Positions 1 to 6,593 of a stretch of 11,888 nt of DNA are shown here, in pieces. A program made the translations under genes and the position numbers. Numbering within the stretch: the stretch's first letter is position 1; each line of letters starts with the position of its first letter. The notes beneath the pieces are model-generated. The model was not told the DNA's origin. It was given only the letters and a program-made list of their open reading frames with translations, and did no database searches. The stretch is from contig JAEURM010000039.1 of assembly GCA_016789245.1 (NCBI GenBank), positions 1 through 11,888 of the forward strand. The letters run 5' to 3'. The DNA is from Anaerolineales bacterium. GTDB lineage: Bacteria > Chloroflexota > Anaerolineae > Anaerolineales > UBA6663.

Positions 1-1098
1 CTCGCCACAAGGCACGGCATTACCAACGTGGCCGTGCTGGAGCGCAGTTACATTGGAGCTGGCAACTCTGGCCGCAACACCACCGTCATCCGCAGTAACT
101 ACGGTCTGCCGGAAGCGGTGCGCTTTTATCAGCGCAGTGTGGAGCTGTACCAACAACTAGAAGCTGAAACTGACCGCTGGGTGATGCATAAGCAAAAAGG
201 CCTGCTGTGGATTGCCCACAATGAAGCTGGCTTGCGGGCGGAGCGGGCGCGTGCTGTGGTGAACACTGCCTTTGGCGCTCAAACGCAATTTGTAACGCCG
301 CTAGAAATTAAAGAGCTTTGCCCCGAAGTGGATTTGAACGGCGGTGGCGTGTGGCCGGTGCTAGGCGGCTCTTATCATCCAGAAGCGGCTACGGCGCGGC
401 ATGACCGAGTAGTGTGGGCATTTGCGGAAGGTGCTCTGCAACGCGGCGTGCATGTGCACCAGCGCACGGGCGTAACCGGCATCAAAGTTGAGAACAACCG
501 CGTGGTGGGCGTGGAAACGACGCGTGGCCCGATTGCGACGAAAGCCGTGGTGAGCGCGGTGGGCGGGCACGTAACGGCGCTGGGCAAAATGGCTGGCGTG
601 CGGCTTCCCATTCGCACGCACCCGTTACAAGCCTACGTTACCAATCACTACGCGCGCGCGTTTCAGCCGATTGTGGCCTCCACAGCTCTGCTCTTTTACT
701 TCTCCCAAACGGCGCGCGGTGAAATGCTAATTGGCGCGGAGATTGACCGCCAGCCCAGTTACGCTTACCGCTCCGGCCACAGCTTTTTGCAAGATTGTTC
801 TTTCCGCGCGCTCACGCTTTTTCCGTTCTTGCGCGATTTGCGCATCTTGCGCCAATGGACGGGCGTGTGTGATATCAGCCCGGATTTTTCACCCATCATG
901 GGCCTCACGGAAGTGGCAGGCTTTTTCATCACCACCGGCTGGGGCACGTGGGGCTTTAAGGCCATTCCGGCGGGCGGTGAGCAAATGGCGCAGTGCGTGG
1001 CTACCGGCCAAACGCCAGAACTGATTGCGCCGTTTGCCCTTAGCCGCTTTGCCCATGATAGAACAATGGCTGACCGTGGTTCAGCCGGGACGAATTAA
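1..1098 (+). CDS. soxB: Sarcosine oxidase beta-subunit-type FAD oxidoreductase (5' end missing)
   Basis: The reading frame is open from the first base of the window, so the gene starts upstream and its N-terminal dinucleotide-binding motif is not visible. A GTG at 28 could be mistaken for a start, but the codons before it (LATRHGITN) continue the typical family sequence. Visible hallmarks are GNSGRNTTVIRSNY near the start, TARHD (His codon at 400-402) and the C-terminal GWGTWGFKAIPAGG. In heterotetrameric sarcosine oxidases the beta subunit binds FAD, and a His in the ARHD region carries covalent FMN. The enzyme family demethylates sarcosine to glycine and formaldehyde in the cytoplasm. The visible 365 residues reach a normal C-terminus. 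The delta-subunit gene follows 95 bp downstream, which supports the heterotetrameric type over a monomeric amine oxidase. The substrate cannot be fixed from sequence: related enzymes act on dimethylglycine, proline and other N-alkyl amino acids. Confidence 0.85.
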   Translation, partial: LATRHGITNVAVLERSYIGAGNSGRNTTVIRSNYGLPEAVRFYQRSVELYQQLEAETDRWVMHKQKGLLWIAHNEAGLRAERARAVVNTAFGAQTQFVTPLEIKELCPEVDLNGGGVWPVLGGSYHPEAATARHDRVVWAFAEGALQRGVHVHQRTGVTGIKVENNRVVGVETTRGPIATKAVVSAVGGHVTALGKMAGVRLPIRTHPLQAYVTNHYARAFQPIVASTALLFYFSQTARGEMLIGAEIDRQPSYAYRSGHSFLQDCSFRALTLFPFLRDLRILRQWTGVCDISPDFSPIMGLTEVAGFFITTGWGTWGFKAIPAGGEQMAQCVATGQTPELIAPFALSRFAHDRTMADRGSAGTN

Positions 1099-1109
1099 AA
1101 ATCACCGCC

Positions 1110-1164
1110 AACGAATGCTCAACGAATGGCGCGTGGCAAATTGTGGCCCATTCGTTTATTCGTT
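1110..1164. repeat. Nested ACGAAT inverted repeat
   Basis: The gap between the beta and delta genes holds two nested stems. The outer arm AACGAAT (1110-1116) pairs with ATTCGTT (1158-1164). The inner arm AACGAATGG (1121-1129) pairs with CCATTCGTT (1148-1156), leaving an 18-nt loop. Both arms match perfectly. No T-run follows, so it does not look like an intrinsic terminator. It may form an RNA hairpin between two co-transcribed genes or be a dispersed intergenic repeat. Confidence 0.6.
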
Positions 1165-1193
1165 CCAAATTCGATGACGGAATTATAAACACT

Positions 1194-1436
1194 ATGAGTC
1201 TCAACCTCCCATGCCCCAATTGTGGGCCGCGCCCGGTGGAAGAATTTGTGTACGGTGAAATCCCCACCGTGCCCGAAACGCTGACGGACGCGGACGCGAT
1301 TGATTTAGACCGCGCCTTTATGCGCACCAACCCAGACGGTGTGCAAACCGAGCGCTGGTTCCATGTATTTGGTTGCCGCCGCTGGCTAACGCTGAAGCGC
1401 GACACGCGGACGGATGAAGTGATAACGGAAAGTTGA
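1194..1436 (+). CDS. soxD: Sarcosine oxidase delta subunit
   Basis: This 80-residue protein matches the small zinc-binding subunit of heterotetrameric sarcosine oxidase. It opens with PCPNCGPRP (C7, C10) and contains ERWFHVFGCRRW (H57, C61). The C-x2-C plus H-x3-C pattern fits the known zinc site of the family. FMRxNPxG (42-49) is also typical. An upstream in-frame ATG at 1143 would add 17 residues with no family resemblance and would start inside the hairpin, so ATG 1194 was chosen. The subunit stabilises the complex and has no catalytic activity of its own. It follows soxB as in known soxBDAG clusters, but the alpha and gamma genes do not follow. The stop codon is the first part of the next palindromic repeat. 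Confidence 0.88.
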   Translation: MSLNLPCPNCGPRPVEEFVYGEIPTVPETLTDADAIDLDRAFMRTNPDGVQTERWFHVFGCRRWLTLKRDTRTDEVITES

Positions 1437-1518
1437 AACACGGAGTACACGGAAGTTTACGGAATAACACGGAATTGTCTGTGTTGTTCCAACCTCACTC
1501 CGTGTCACCCGTGTTTCA
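1434..1518. repeat. ACACGGA/TCCGTGT phrase array forming a long imperfect hairpin
   Basis: The left half has four ACGG-containing units spaced 9-10 bp apart (ACGG at 1440, 1449, 1459, 1469). The right half has CCGTG/CTGTG units on the opposite strand. Three stems nest: TGAAACACGG (1434-1443) with CCGTGTTTCA (1509-1518); ACACGGA (1447-1453) with TCCGTGT (1499-1505); and GGAATAACAC (1461-1470) with GTGTTGTTCC (1481-1490), the last with one G-U pair. The structure fills nearly the whole gap from the soxD stop to the next gene and includes the stop codon. It has no T-run. Confidence 0.7.
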
Positions 1519-1530
1519 GAAAGTTTCTCC

Positions 1531-2010
1531 ATGACTGAACTCACTGCCCTGCACACGCGCACGTTCAACACCCTCAGACTCAACTTGGCAACACTGGAGA
1601 ATATCTTCCAGCGCGTAACGGCGGAGCAGGCCACCACGCTCCGTGATGGGCCAAACGGTTGGACGCCGTTGGAAATTCTCTGCCACTTGCGCGATTTTGA
1701 TGTGATTTTCCGCGAGCGCGGCGAATTGTTACTAATGGCGCATAACCCCACATTCGCCAAGTATGATGCGGACCAATTGGCCAGCGAACGGGCTTACAAT
1801 CAACAGAGCATTGCCGCCGCATTAGCCGAACTAAAACAGAATCGCGCGCAACTGCTGGCCTTCTTTGAATCGCTTCCACCCGAGCAGTGGGCGCGCACCG
1901 GCGTTCACTTCCGCTTAGGCCCCTTCACCATGACGGACGTGTTCACGCATATTGCGTGGCACGATGCCAACCATTTGGAACAGCTCACCCGCGTTTTGGC
2001 TCAAACCTAA
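1531..2010 (+). CDS. DinB-like four-helix metalloprotein
   Basis: The 159-residue product looks like a DinB/YfiT-type protein. NGWTPLEILCHLRDFD (42-57) is the usual W-[ST]-P-x-E-x-x-x-H-L signature with H52. The C-terminal HxxxH is H144 and H148 in WHDANHLEQL. These three His residues are the expected divalent-metal ligands. The protein is predicted to be soluble and mostly helical. Family members include thiol-dependent transferases (bacillithiol or mycothiol S-transferases, maleylpyruvate isomerase) and many of unknown role; the substrate cannot be assigned here. It is a full-length single-domain member. The start is the first ATG after the palindromic repeat, and no clear Shine-Dalgarno sequence precedes it. 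It sits after soxD on the same strand, 94 bp away, so co-transcription is possible but not shown. Confidence 0.8.
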   Translation: MTELTALHTRTFNTLRLNLATLENIFQRVTAEQATTLRDGPNGWTPLEILCHLRDFDVIFRERGELLLMAHNPTFAKYDADQLASERAYNQQSIAAALAELKQNRAQLLAFFESLPPEQWARTGVHFRLGPFTMTDVFTHIAWHDANHLEQLTRVLAQT

Positions 2011-2036
2011 AGCCCGCCGCGCATTCGCGCGTTCGG

Positions 2037-2052
2037 CACAATTGTGTATAGT
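2037..2052 (+). promoter_or_regulatory. Candidate -10 box with adjacent 10-bp palindrome
   Basis: A perfect palindrome CACAATTGTG (2037-2046) directly abuts TATAGT (2047-2052), a 5-of-6 match to the -10 consensus. The matching -35 region (TTCGCG at 2024-2029, 17-bp spacing) is poor. It would drive the gene cluster starting at 2138. This is a pattern call only; a regulator binding the palindrome is inference. Confidence 0.3.
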
Positions 2053-2068
2053 TGCTTACTAATCAGTT

Positions 2069-2124
2069 ATCCTGAGCGCTAGCGCTGAATCACTAAATTC
2101 AGCGTCCTTTATCGCGCGAAGGAT
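2069..2124. repeat. ATCCTGAGCG...AAGGAT palindromic element
   Basis: The outer arms are ATCCTGAGCGC (2069-2079) and GCGCGAAGGAT (2114-2124). They pair as 5 bp, a GA/GA internal mismatch, then 4 bp. Inside lies a perfect 8-bp stem, CGCTGAAT (2083-2090) with ATTCAGCG (2097-2104), and a 6-nt loop. The 10-bp palindrome GCGCTAGCGC covers 2076-2085. The outer pattern resembles the ATCCTGAG...GAAGGATCT type of dispersed intergenic repeat seen in many bacterial genomes (from memory, not searched). Its AAGGA lies 14 nt before the next start codon, too far for an ideal ribosome site. Confidence 0.6.
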
Positions 2125-2137
2125 CTAGAATATCAAT

Positions 2138-2962
2138 ATGAGCACACCAGATTTACTGACTCAAGCCATTCAGGCGTTGGACGCAGATGACAAAGACCGC
2201 GCGCAGATTTATTTGGCGCGTTTGCTAAAAGAAGAGCCAAACCATGAGCGCGGCTGGCTATTGATGGCCGAAGCGCAAGCCGATGTGGAGCGGCAGAAGT
2301 TTTGCATTGAGCGCGCGCTGAAAATTAACCCGCAGAATGATATCGCGCGGCAGATGCTGGCGGAACTTTCCGGCTCACTGCCCGCCGAGGCCGATTGGGT
2401 GACGCAGGCCGAACGCGAAGTGATGCCCATCAACGAAGAAGCCGCTCACACCGCGCTTACACCACCAGCGCCAGTCTCTGCACCCATTGAGGCAGAAGTA
2501 CCCGCCCCGGCATCACTCCAAACGCCCGCCCAACAGCGAGAAGCCTTAGAGTTAGCCGTAGCCATGATTGAGCGGCGGCAAGTGGATGAAGGCCGTGCCT
2601 TGCTGGAAAAGGTGGTGGAGGCAGATCCGCAGAATGATTCAGCTTGGTTGTGGCTGGCTGGGATTTCTGGCGACCCGGATGCCAAGCACGGCTACGTGGA
2701 AAAAGCTTTGCTGGCTAACCCCAAAAGCAAAATGGCGCAAAAGATGTGGACAGATTTAGGCGGTGGCGAACTGCCCAAGCCCCCTCAACCTGTGGCCAGT
2801 GCACCTACCGCCAGCGCCGCGCCCGCCCAACCTGCCACCAAAGCTCAATCCGCCAAAGGCCCCAATGTGTTTGCCATTGCCTTAGCCGTTGGCGGTGTCA
2901 TTACAGTTTTGCTGTGCATCGGTGTAGTGGTGCTGATTGCGATGATGCGGGCTGCGGGATAG
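2138..2962 (+). CDS. TPR-repeat protein with C-terminal membrane anchor
   Basis: This 274-residue protein has two similar helical blocks, about residues 8-76 and 138-207. Each carries TPR-like features, for example ALKINPQND and EADPQNDSAWLWLAG, and each ends in a helix of the form [KR]-x-M-[LW]-x-x-L. They look like an internal duplication. A Pro/Ala-rich linker (about 105-132) separates them and a second one (211-243) leads to a single hydrophobic segment at 244-268 followed by only a few residues. With no N-terminal signal, the TPR part should face the cytoplasm as a tail-anchored protein, perhaps a scaffold for partner proteins. It is the first gene of the probable operon ending at 7416 and lies 16 bp before the next gene. 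The specific partner and role are unknown. Confidence 0.75.
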   Translation: MSTPDLLTQAIQALDADDKDRAQIYLARLLKEEPNHERGWLLMAEAQADVERQKFCIERALKINPQNDIARQMLAELSGSLPAEADWVTQAEREVMPINEEAAHTALTPPAPVSAPIEAEVPAPASLQTPAQQREALELAVAMIERRQVDEGRALLEKVVEADPQNDSAWLWLAGISGDPDAKHGYVEKALLANPKSKMAQKMWTDLGGGELPKPPQPVASAPTASAAPAQPATKAQSAKGPNVFAIALAVGGVITVLLCIGVVVLIAMMRAAG

Positions 2963-2968
2963 ATTTAC

Positions 2969-2972
2969 GAGG
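2969..2972 (+). promoter_or_regulatory. Ribosome-binding site supporting a TTG start
   Basis: GAGG sits 6 nt before the TTG at 2979. This spacing is close to ideal and supports the non-ATG start of the following gene; no ATG is available near the beginning of that frame. Confidence 0.55.
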
Positions 2973-2978
2973 TCTATT

Positions 2979-3446
2979 TTGAAATTCGGCCCAGTGCAAC
3001 CATCAAAAACCTCATGGCGGGATTTAGCTGTACACCTATGGCCAAACAAGTTTTATGACGATCCATCCGACTCGGTGGGACTAGTGCTGTCATATTTACA
3101 TTTTGAGTTGCTTGAAGCATATCAAGCAGGCGATGAAATCAATTTAGCAAAAATATATGATTATGCCGAATGGTGTTATCAGCAAGGAAAAATAGACCCG
3201 GAAATAGGCGACTCAGCCGTTATACATTTTTACGAACACCTTGTTGACGTAGAAGTTACTTATCAAGAAATTCCTAAAAGGATAAAGCCGGAGATGTTCT
3301 CGGAATTTGGAAGGGAGTTTGAGTACCGCTTAGACGAAATGCCGCGTAAGTATCCCGTCCAGCGGCCAGGAACTTTTGCGGCGCTTGTGCTTGAATATGA
3401 TCGCCAAAACAATACAGATTTCGCAAAACAATGGGGAATTGTCTAA
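2979..3446 (+). CDS. Hypothetical protein, AT-rich
   Basis: The 155-residue product is not recognised. It is soluble, with no signal peptide or membrane segment, and is rich in aromatic and acidic residues (for example FYEHLVDVEV and EFGREFEYRLDEMP). It looks mostly helical. The start codon is TTG with a GAGG site 6 nt upstream. Its base composition stands out: a hand count gives 26/60 G+C at 3001-3060 and 20/60 at 3121-3180, against about 43/60 at 3601-3660 in the next gene. That suggests recent acquisition, although it sits neatly in the operon with gaps of 16 and 18 bp on its two sides. It resembles small orphan or immunity-like proteins in style, but this is an impression and no function is claimed. 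Confidence 0.7.
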   Translation: MKFGPVQPSKTSWRDLAVHLWPNKFYDDPSDSVGLVLSYLHFELLEAYQAGDEINLAKIYDYAEWCYQQGKIDPEIGDSAVIHFYEHLVDVEVTYQEIPKRIKPEMFSEFGREFEYRLDEMPRKYPVQRPGTFAALVLEYDRQNNTDFAKQWGIV

Positions 3447-3464
3447 CCCTGAACGTATTCAACC

Positions 3465-4985
3465 GTGAAAGAACAAATCCTCCACCTAGACCCACATGAT
3501 GATTACGTATCCGCCCGCGATAAGATGGGCTGGGTGCAAACTGCGCGCGTGGTGCTGGTGTGGCCGCCGCACGGCCATGTGCTTAACCGGCGGCTGGATT
3601 TGGTGCTTTTGCACCGGCACGCGCACCGGCTGGGCGCGCAGTTGGCGCTGGTAAGCGGTGATGCCAAAGTACGCGAACACGCGGGTGAGTTAGGCCTGCC
3701 GGTGTTTGGCTCCGTGGAGTCCACACGCAAAATGCGCTGGCGCTCTCGTGTGCCGCGCGTGCGGCCCATCCGCCGCCAGCCGCGCCCCAACACTGGCGTT
3801 ATCCGCACCACGCTGTTTGCGCAACAGCAAGCCGCGCCCACTGGCCGCTGGTTTACGGCGCTGAAAATTGCGGTGTTTACCATAGGCTTAGCCGCTGTGC
3901 TTTTTCTGGCGTACAGCCTCATCCCCTCCGCCACCATCACGCTTACGCCCGCCGCGCAACCCGTTTCCGCCACCGTCAACATCACTGCGGATGTAAACGC
4001 CATTGTTTCAGCAGATGCGCCGCTAGGCTTAATTCCCGCCCGCACCATCCGCGTGGAAGTGCAGAATACACAAGTAACGGCCACCACCGGCCAAATAGAA
4101 GTGCCAGACCAGCCCGCCGTAGGCAAAGTAGTGTTCACCAACTTAGTGGGCACAGCGGCTTTTATTCCGCAAGGTACCAGCGTGCGCACCATCACTGGCA
4201 CTAATGTGCGCTTTATCACACGCAAAGCCGCCAACATAGAAGGCCGCATTGGTGCCACCGTGGAAGTGGAAATTGAAGCCGTGGAACGCGGGCCAGATGG
4301 CAACGTGAACGCCGCCACCATCAACGGTATTGATGGGCCGCTCGGCACGCAGTTGGCCGCTACCAATCCATTGCCCACCAGTGGCGGTTCTGTGCAACAG
4401 CGGAGTGCGGTGGCCCCGCAAGACCGCGAGCGCCTGCGTGCCCAAATGTTGAATGATTTACAGGTGAGTGCCGTAAGCGCCGTGGAAGCGCAATTGCAAC
4501 CCGGTGAATTTTTAGTAAGCCAAACGCTCACCATCACCCAAGTGCTGGCCGAAAGTTTTGACCGTGCCGTAGGTGAACCAACGGACGCGATTAGTTTGAC
4601 GCTCCGCATTGTGGCCACCGGCTTGGCGATTAATGAGCTAGACGCGCGGCAAGCCGCCACCAAGGCGTTACAAGCCCAAATCCCCACGCAAGCCACCCTC
4701 GCCACAGAGTCACTTCAATTCGCCCGGAATTCGCAAATCAGCATTGATGACGCAGGCCACGCTGAGTTTGAAATGACGGCCTCCGGCAGTTTATTTGAAG
4801 CCGTGGATACAGAAGTTGTGCGGGCGCTCGTAAAGGGCCAATCTGTGGAAGCGGCGGACGTGCTTCTACAAAACAGTTTCAAACTCGCTACAAAGCCGGG
4901 TATTACCCTCTGGCCGGAATGGCTGGCACAATGGTACAGCTACTTACCGTGGCTACCGTTGCGAATTGATGTCGTCGTCCCATGA
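3465..4985 (+). CDS. Single-pass membrane protein with baseplate-J-like outer region
   Basis: This 506-residue protein starts with GTG. Residues 1-85 form a compact cytoplasmic domain with a Rossmann-like look (ARVVLVWPPHGHVLNRR, then GAQLALVSGD at 58-67). A basic Arg/Pro-rich stretch follows (87-114), then one membrane segment (about 133-153). The remaining about 350 residues should be outside the membrane and appear beta-rich, with many Thr/Val strands such as PSATITLTPA (154-163). Proteins of this type are usually annotated as baseplate J/gp47 family; the resemblance is recalled and not searched. The transmembrane start and the operon with ruvX and mltG argue for a cell-envelope role over a phage tail role. 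The stop overlaps the ruvX start as ATGA, which suggests translational coupling. Confidence 0.7.
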   Translation: MKEQILHLDPHDDYVSARDKMGWVQTARVVLVWPPHGHVLNRRLDLVLLHRHAHRLGAQLALVSGDAKVREHAGELGLPVFGSVESTRKMRWRSRVPRVRPIRRQPRPNTGVIRTTLFAQQQAAPTGRWFTALKIAVFTIGLAAVLFLAYSLIPSATITLTPAAQPVSATVNITADVNAIVSADAPLGLIPARTIRVEVQNTQVTATTGQIEVPDQPAVGKVVFTNLVGTAAFIPQGTSVRTITGTNVRFITRKAANIEGRIGATVEVEIEAVERGPDGNVNAATINGIDGPLGTQLAATNPLPTSGGSVQQRSAVAPQDRERLRAQMLNDLQVSAVSAVEAQLQPGEFLVSQTLTITQVLAESFDRAVGEPTDAISLTLRIVATGLAINELDARQAATKALQAQIPTQATLATESLQFARNSQISIDDAGHAEFEMTASGSLFEAVDTEVVRALVKGQSVEAADVLLQNSFKLATKPGITLWPEWLAQWYSYLPWLPLRIDVVVP

Positions 4986-5473
4986 GCGATTTATCCACAC
5001 CCGCTCAGCCCGCTCCCACGGCACCAATCGCTGGACAGACGATGATGCGTTGGTTAGCTGTTGATCCCGGAGATAAACACATTGGCTTGGCCATTTCTGA
5101 CCCAACCGGCACGGTAGTGCGCCCCCTCACTACCCTGTATCATGAATCCTACGCGTTGAGCGCCAAGAAAATTCTCACCGTAGCGCAGGAACAACAAGCG
5201 CAAGGCATTATTGTGGGCTTGCCCTTAGATGACGATGGCTGGGAAGGCCCGCAGGCCCGCAAGGCAAGCCGCTTGGCCGAAGCGCTCCGTGAAGTTTCCG
5301 CGCTCACCATTGTGCTTCATGATGAGAGCCTATCTTCCCGCGAAGCCCACCGCCTGCGCCGCGTGGCTGGCAAAAAAAAGCGCTTGCGCGATAATGCAGA
5401 ACACGCTCATGCGGCGGCTGTGATTTTGCAAAGCTATCTTGATGAACATTCGCCAACGCCGAAAGCGCGTTGA
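4982..5473 (+). CDS. ruvX: RuvX/YqgF-family RNase H-fold nuclease
   Basis: The RNase H-like fold of the RuvX (YqgF, putative pre-16S rRNA nuclease / Holliday junction resolvase) family is clear: LAVDPGDKHIGLAISD (25-40), IIVGLPL (76-82), LHDESLSS (112-119) and AHAAAVILQSYLDE (142-155). D28 and E115 occupy two of the three expected acidic metal-binding positions. At the third, where the family has Asp in DxxAAxxILQxYL, this protein has H141, preceded by E140. A Pro/Ala-rich 20-residue extension precedes the conserved core. ATG 4982 was chosen because it overlaps the previous stop as ATGA; ATGs at 5042 and 5045 are alternatives that would remove the extension. Being next to mltG is a pairing also seen in Firmicutes. 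The family acts in the cytoplasm on rRNA maturation or DNA junctions. Confidence 0.85.
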   Translation: MSDLSTPAQPAPTAPIAGQTMMRWLAVDPGDKHIGLAISDPTGTVVRPLTTLYHESYALSAKKILTVAQEQQAQGIIVGLPLDDDGWEGPQARKASRLAEALREVSALTIVLHDESLSSREAHRLRRVAGKKKRLRDNAEHAHAAAVILQSYLDEHSPTPKAR

Positions 5474-6593
5474 TGCACTAGCCCTCTTTCTACTATTCAC
5501 TTTCACAGTGTGCGCGTTGGTGATTGTGGGGGCCAACGTGTGGGCGCGGCTTTCTCCCGCTAATTCAGTTTTAGGTGACCCCGATGCCGAGTTGGGCTTT
5601 GTGGAGCGCAATGCGTTGGGCGCGTACCTGTTGCTGTACGCCGAAGATTTAACCAAACCGGCGGGCGAAGCGGTGACGCCGCAAACATTTACGGTGGCCC
5701 AAGGCGAAGTGGCCGAGCAAATTGCCAGCCGCTTAGCGGAGCAAGGCTTGGTGCGCGATGCGCGCCTGCTCAGTTTTTACTTGCGCTACCACGGTTTGGA
5801 TAAAACTATTGAAGCGGGTGATTTTATTCTGCGGCCGAGCATGACCATACCCGAAGTGGCCCGCACGTTGGGTGATGCTTCGGCGCGGGAAGTGCCTGTG
5901 CGCGTGATAGAAGGCTGGCGGCGCGAGCAGATTGCGCAATCACTGGCCGCTAACCCCAATCTCAACTTCAACACCGAAGAGTGGCTAATGCTTACCGGCC
6001 CGAGCGCGGAAAAAGTGGGCGAGTACGCCCTGTACGCCGAACTGCCCAGTGGTGCTTCACTGGAAGGTTTCCTATATCCCGATACCTATCTCTTCAAGCC
6101 AGAGACGGCCACGCGCGATATTCTCAAAAAATTGCTGGCCGGGTTTGACCAGCAAATCACGCCGGATTTTCGGTTTGCCATTGGCCAGCGCCAACTCACC
6201 GTTTATCAGGCCGTCATCATCGCTTCATTGATTGAGCGCGAAGCGGTATTGGATGAAGAACGCCCGGTGATTGCGTCCGTTATTTTCAACCGGCTCACCA
6301 TCGGCCAGCCGCTACAAATTGATGCCACCGTACAATACGCCATTGCCCAGCCCGAAAATTGGTGGCCGGGCGTGGCGGGTTTAGATTTCCGCACCATCGC
6401 CAGCCCGTACAACACTTACATCATTTCAGGCCTGCCACCCGCACCCATCAGCAACGTGCGCGCCGCCTCCCTGCAAGCCGTGGCTAAACCCGTAACCAGC
6501 GATTATTACTACTACCGCGCCGCATGTGATGGCAGTGGCCGCCACAACTTTGCCCGCACCTTTGATGAGCACTTGGCCAATGCGTGCCCGTAA
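5442..6593 (+). CDS. mltG: Endolytic murein transglycosylase MltG
   Basis: This is a full-length (383-residue) YceG/MltG protein. It has a short basic N-terminus, a membrane segment at about 12-33, a LysM-like region (about 82-141) and the catalytic domain from about 155 to the end. ASLIEREA contains the catalytic Glu (E265 from this start). Other family blocks are LEGFLYPDTY, IFNRL, IDATVQYA, SPYNTY, GLPPAPISNV and FARTFDEHL. MltG cuts newly made glycan strands at the outer face of the membrane and so limits their length. A TTG three bases earlier (5439) is possible, but the ATG at 5442 is preferred. It overlaps ruvX by 32 bp and the following gene by 14 bp, so translation is probably coupled. 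Confidence 0.95.
   Translation: MNIRQRRKRVDALALFLLFTFTVCALVIVGANVWARLSPANSVLGDPDAELGFVERNALGAYLLLYAEDLTKPAGEAVTPQTFTVAQGEVAEQIASRLAEQGLVRDARLLSFYLRYHGLDKTIEAGDFILRPSMTIPEVARTLGDASAREVPVRVIEGWRREQIAQSLAANPNLNFNTEEWLMLTGPSAEKVGEYALYAELPSGASLEGFLYPDTYLFKPETATRDILKKLLAGFDQQITPDFRFAIGQRQLTVYQAVIIASLIEREAVLDEERPVIASVIFNRLTIGQPLQIDATVQYAIAQPENWWPGVAGLDFRTIASPYNTYIISGLPPAPISNVRAASLQAVAKPVTSDYYYYRAACDGSGRHNFARTFDEHLANACP

Noticed and set aside
28..30. GTG at 28 as the true start of the flavoprotein gene
   Set aside because: The codons before it match the family and the FAD-binding N-terminus would be lost; the gene is cut by the window edge.
1040..1450. 136-codon minus-strand frame across the soxB end and soxD
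   Set aside because: It covers the whole soxD gene in antisense and both repeat elements, and shows no protein-family resemblance.
1434..1518. Possible CRISPR-like array
   Set aside because: The units are only about 7 bp with 2-3 bp between them and inverted halves; there are no spacers of CRISPR length.
3503..4705. 400-codon open frame on the minus strand opposite the large membrane-protein gene
   Set aside because: The plus-strand gene has a coherent architecture and operon overlaps; the antisense product is Ser/Thr/Arg/Cys-rich with no recognisable domain, as expected for a shadow frame in GC-rich coding DNA.
6526..6579. Longer N-terminus for the lipoprotein starting at 6526
   Set aside because: The extra 18 residues come before a normal lipoprotein signal and lie wholly inside the mltG coding region.
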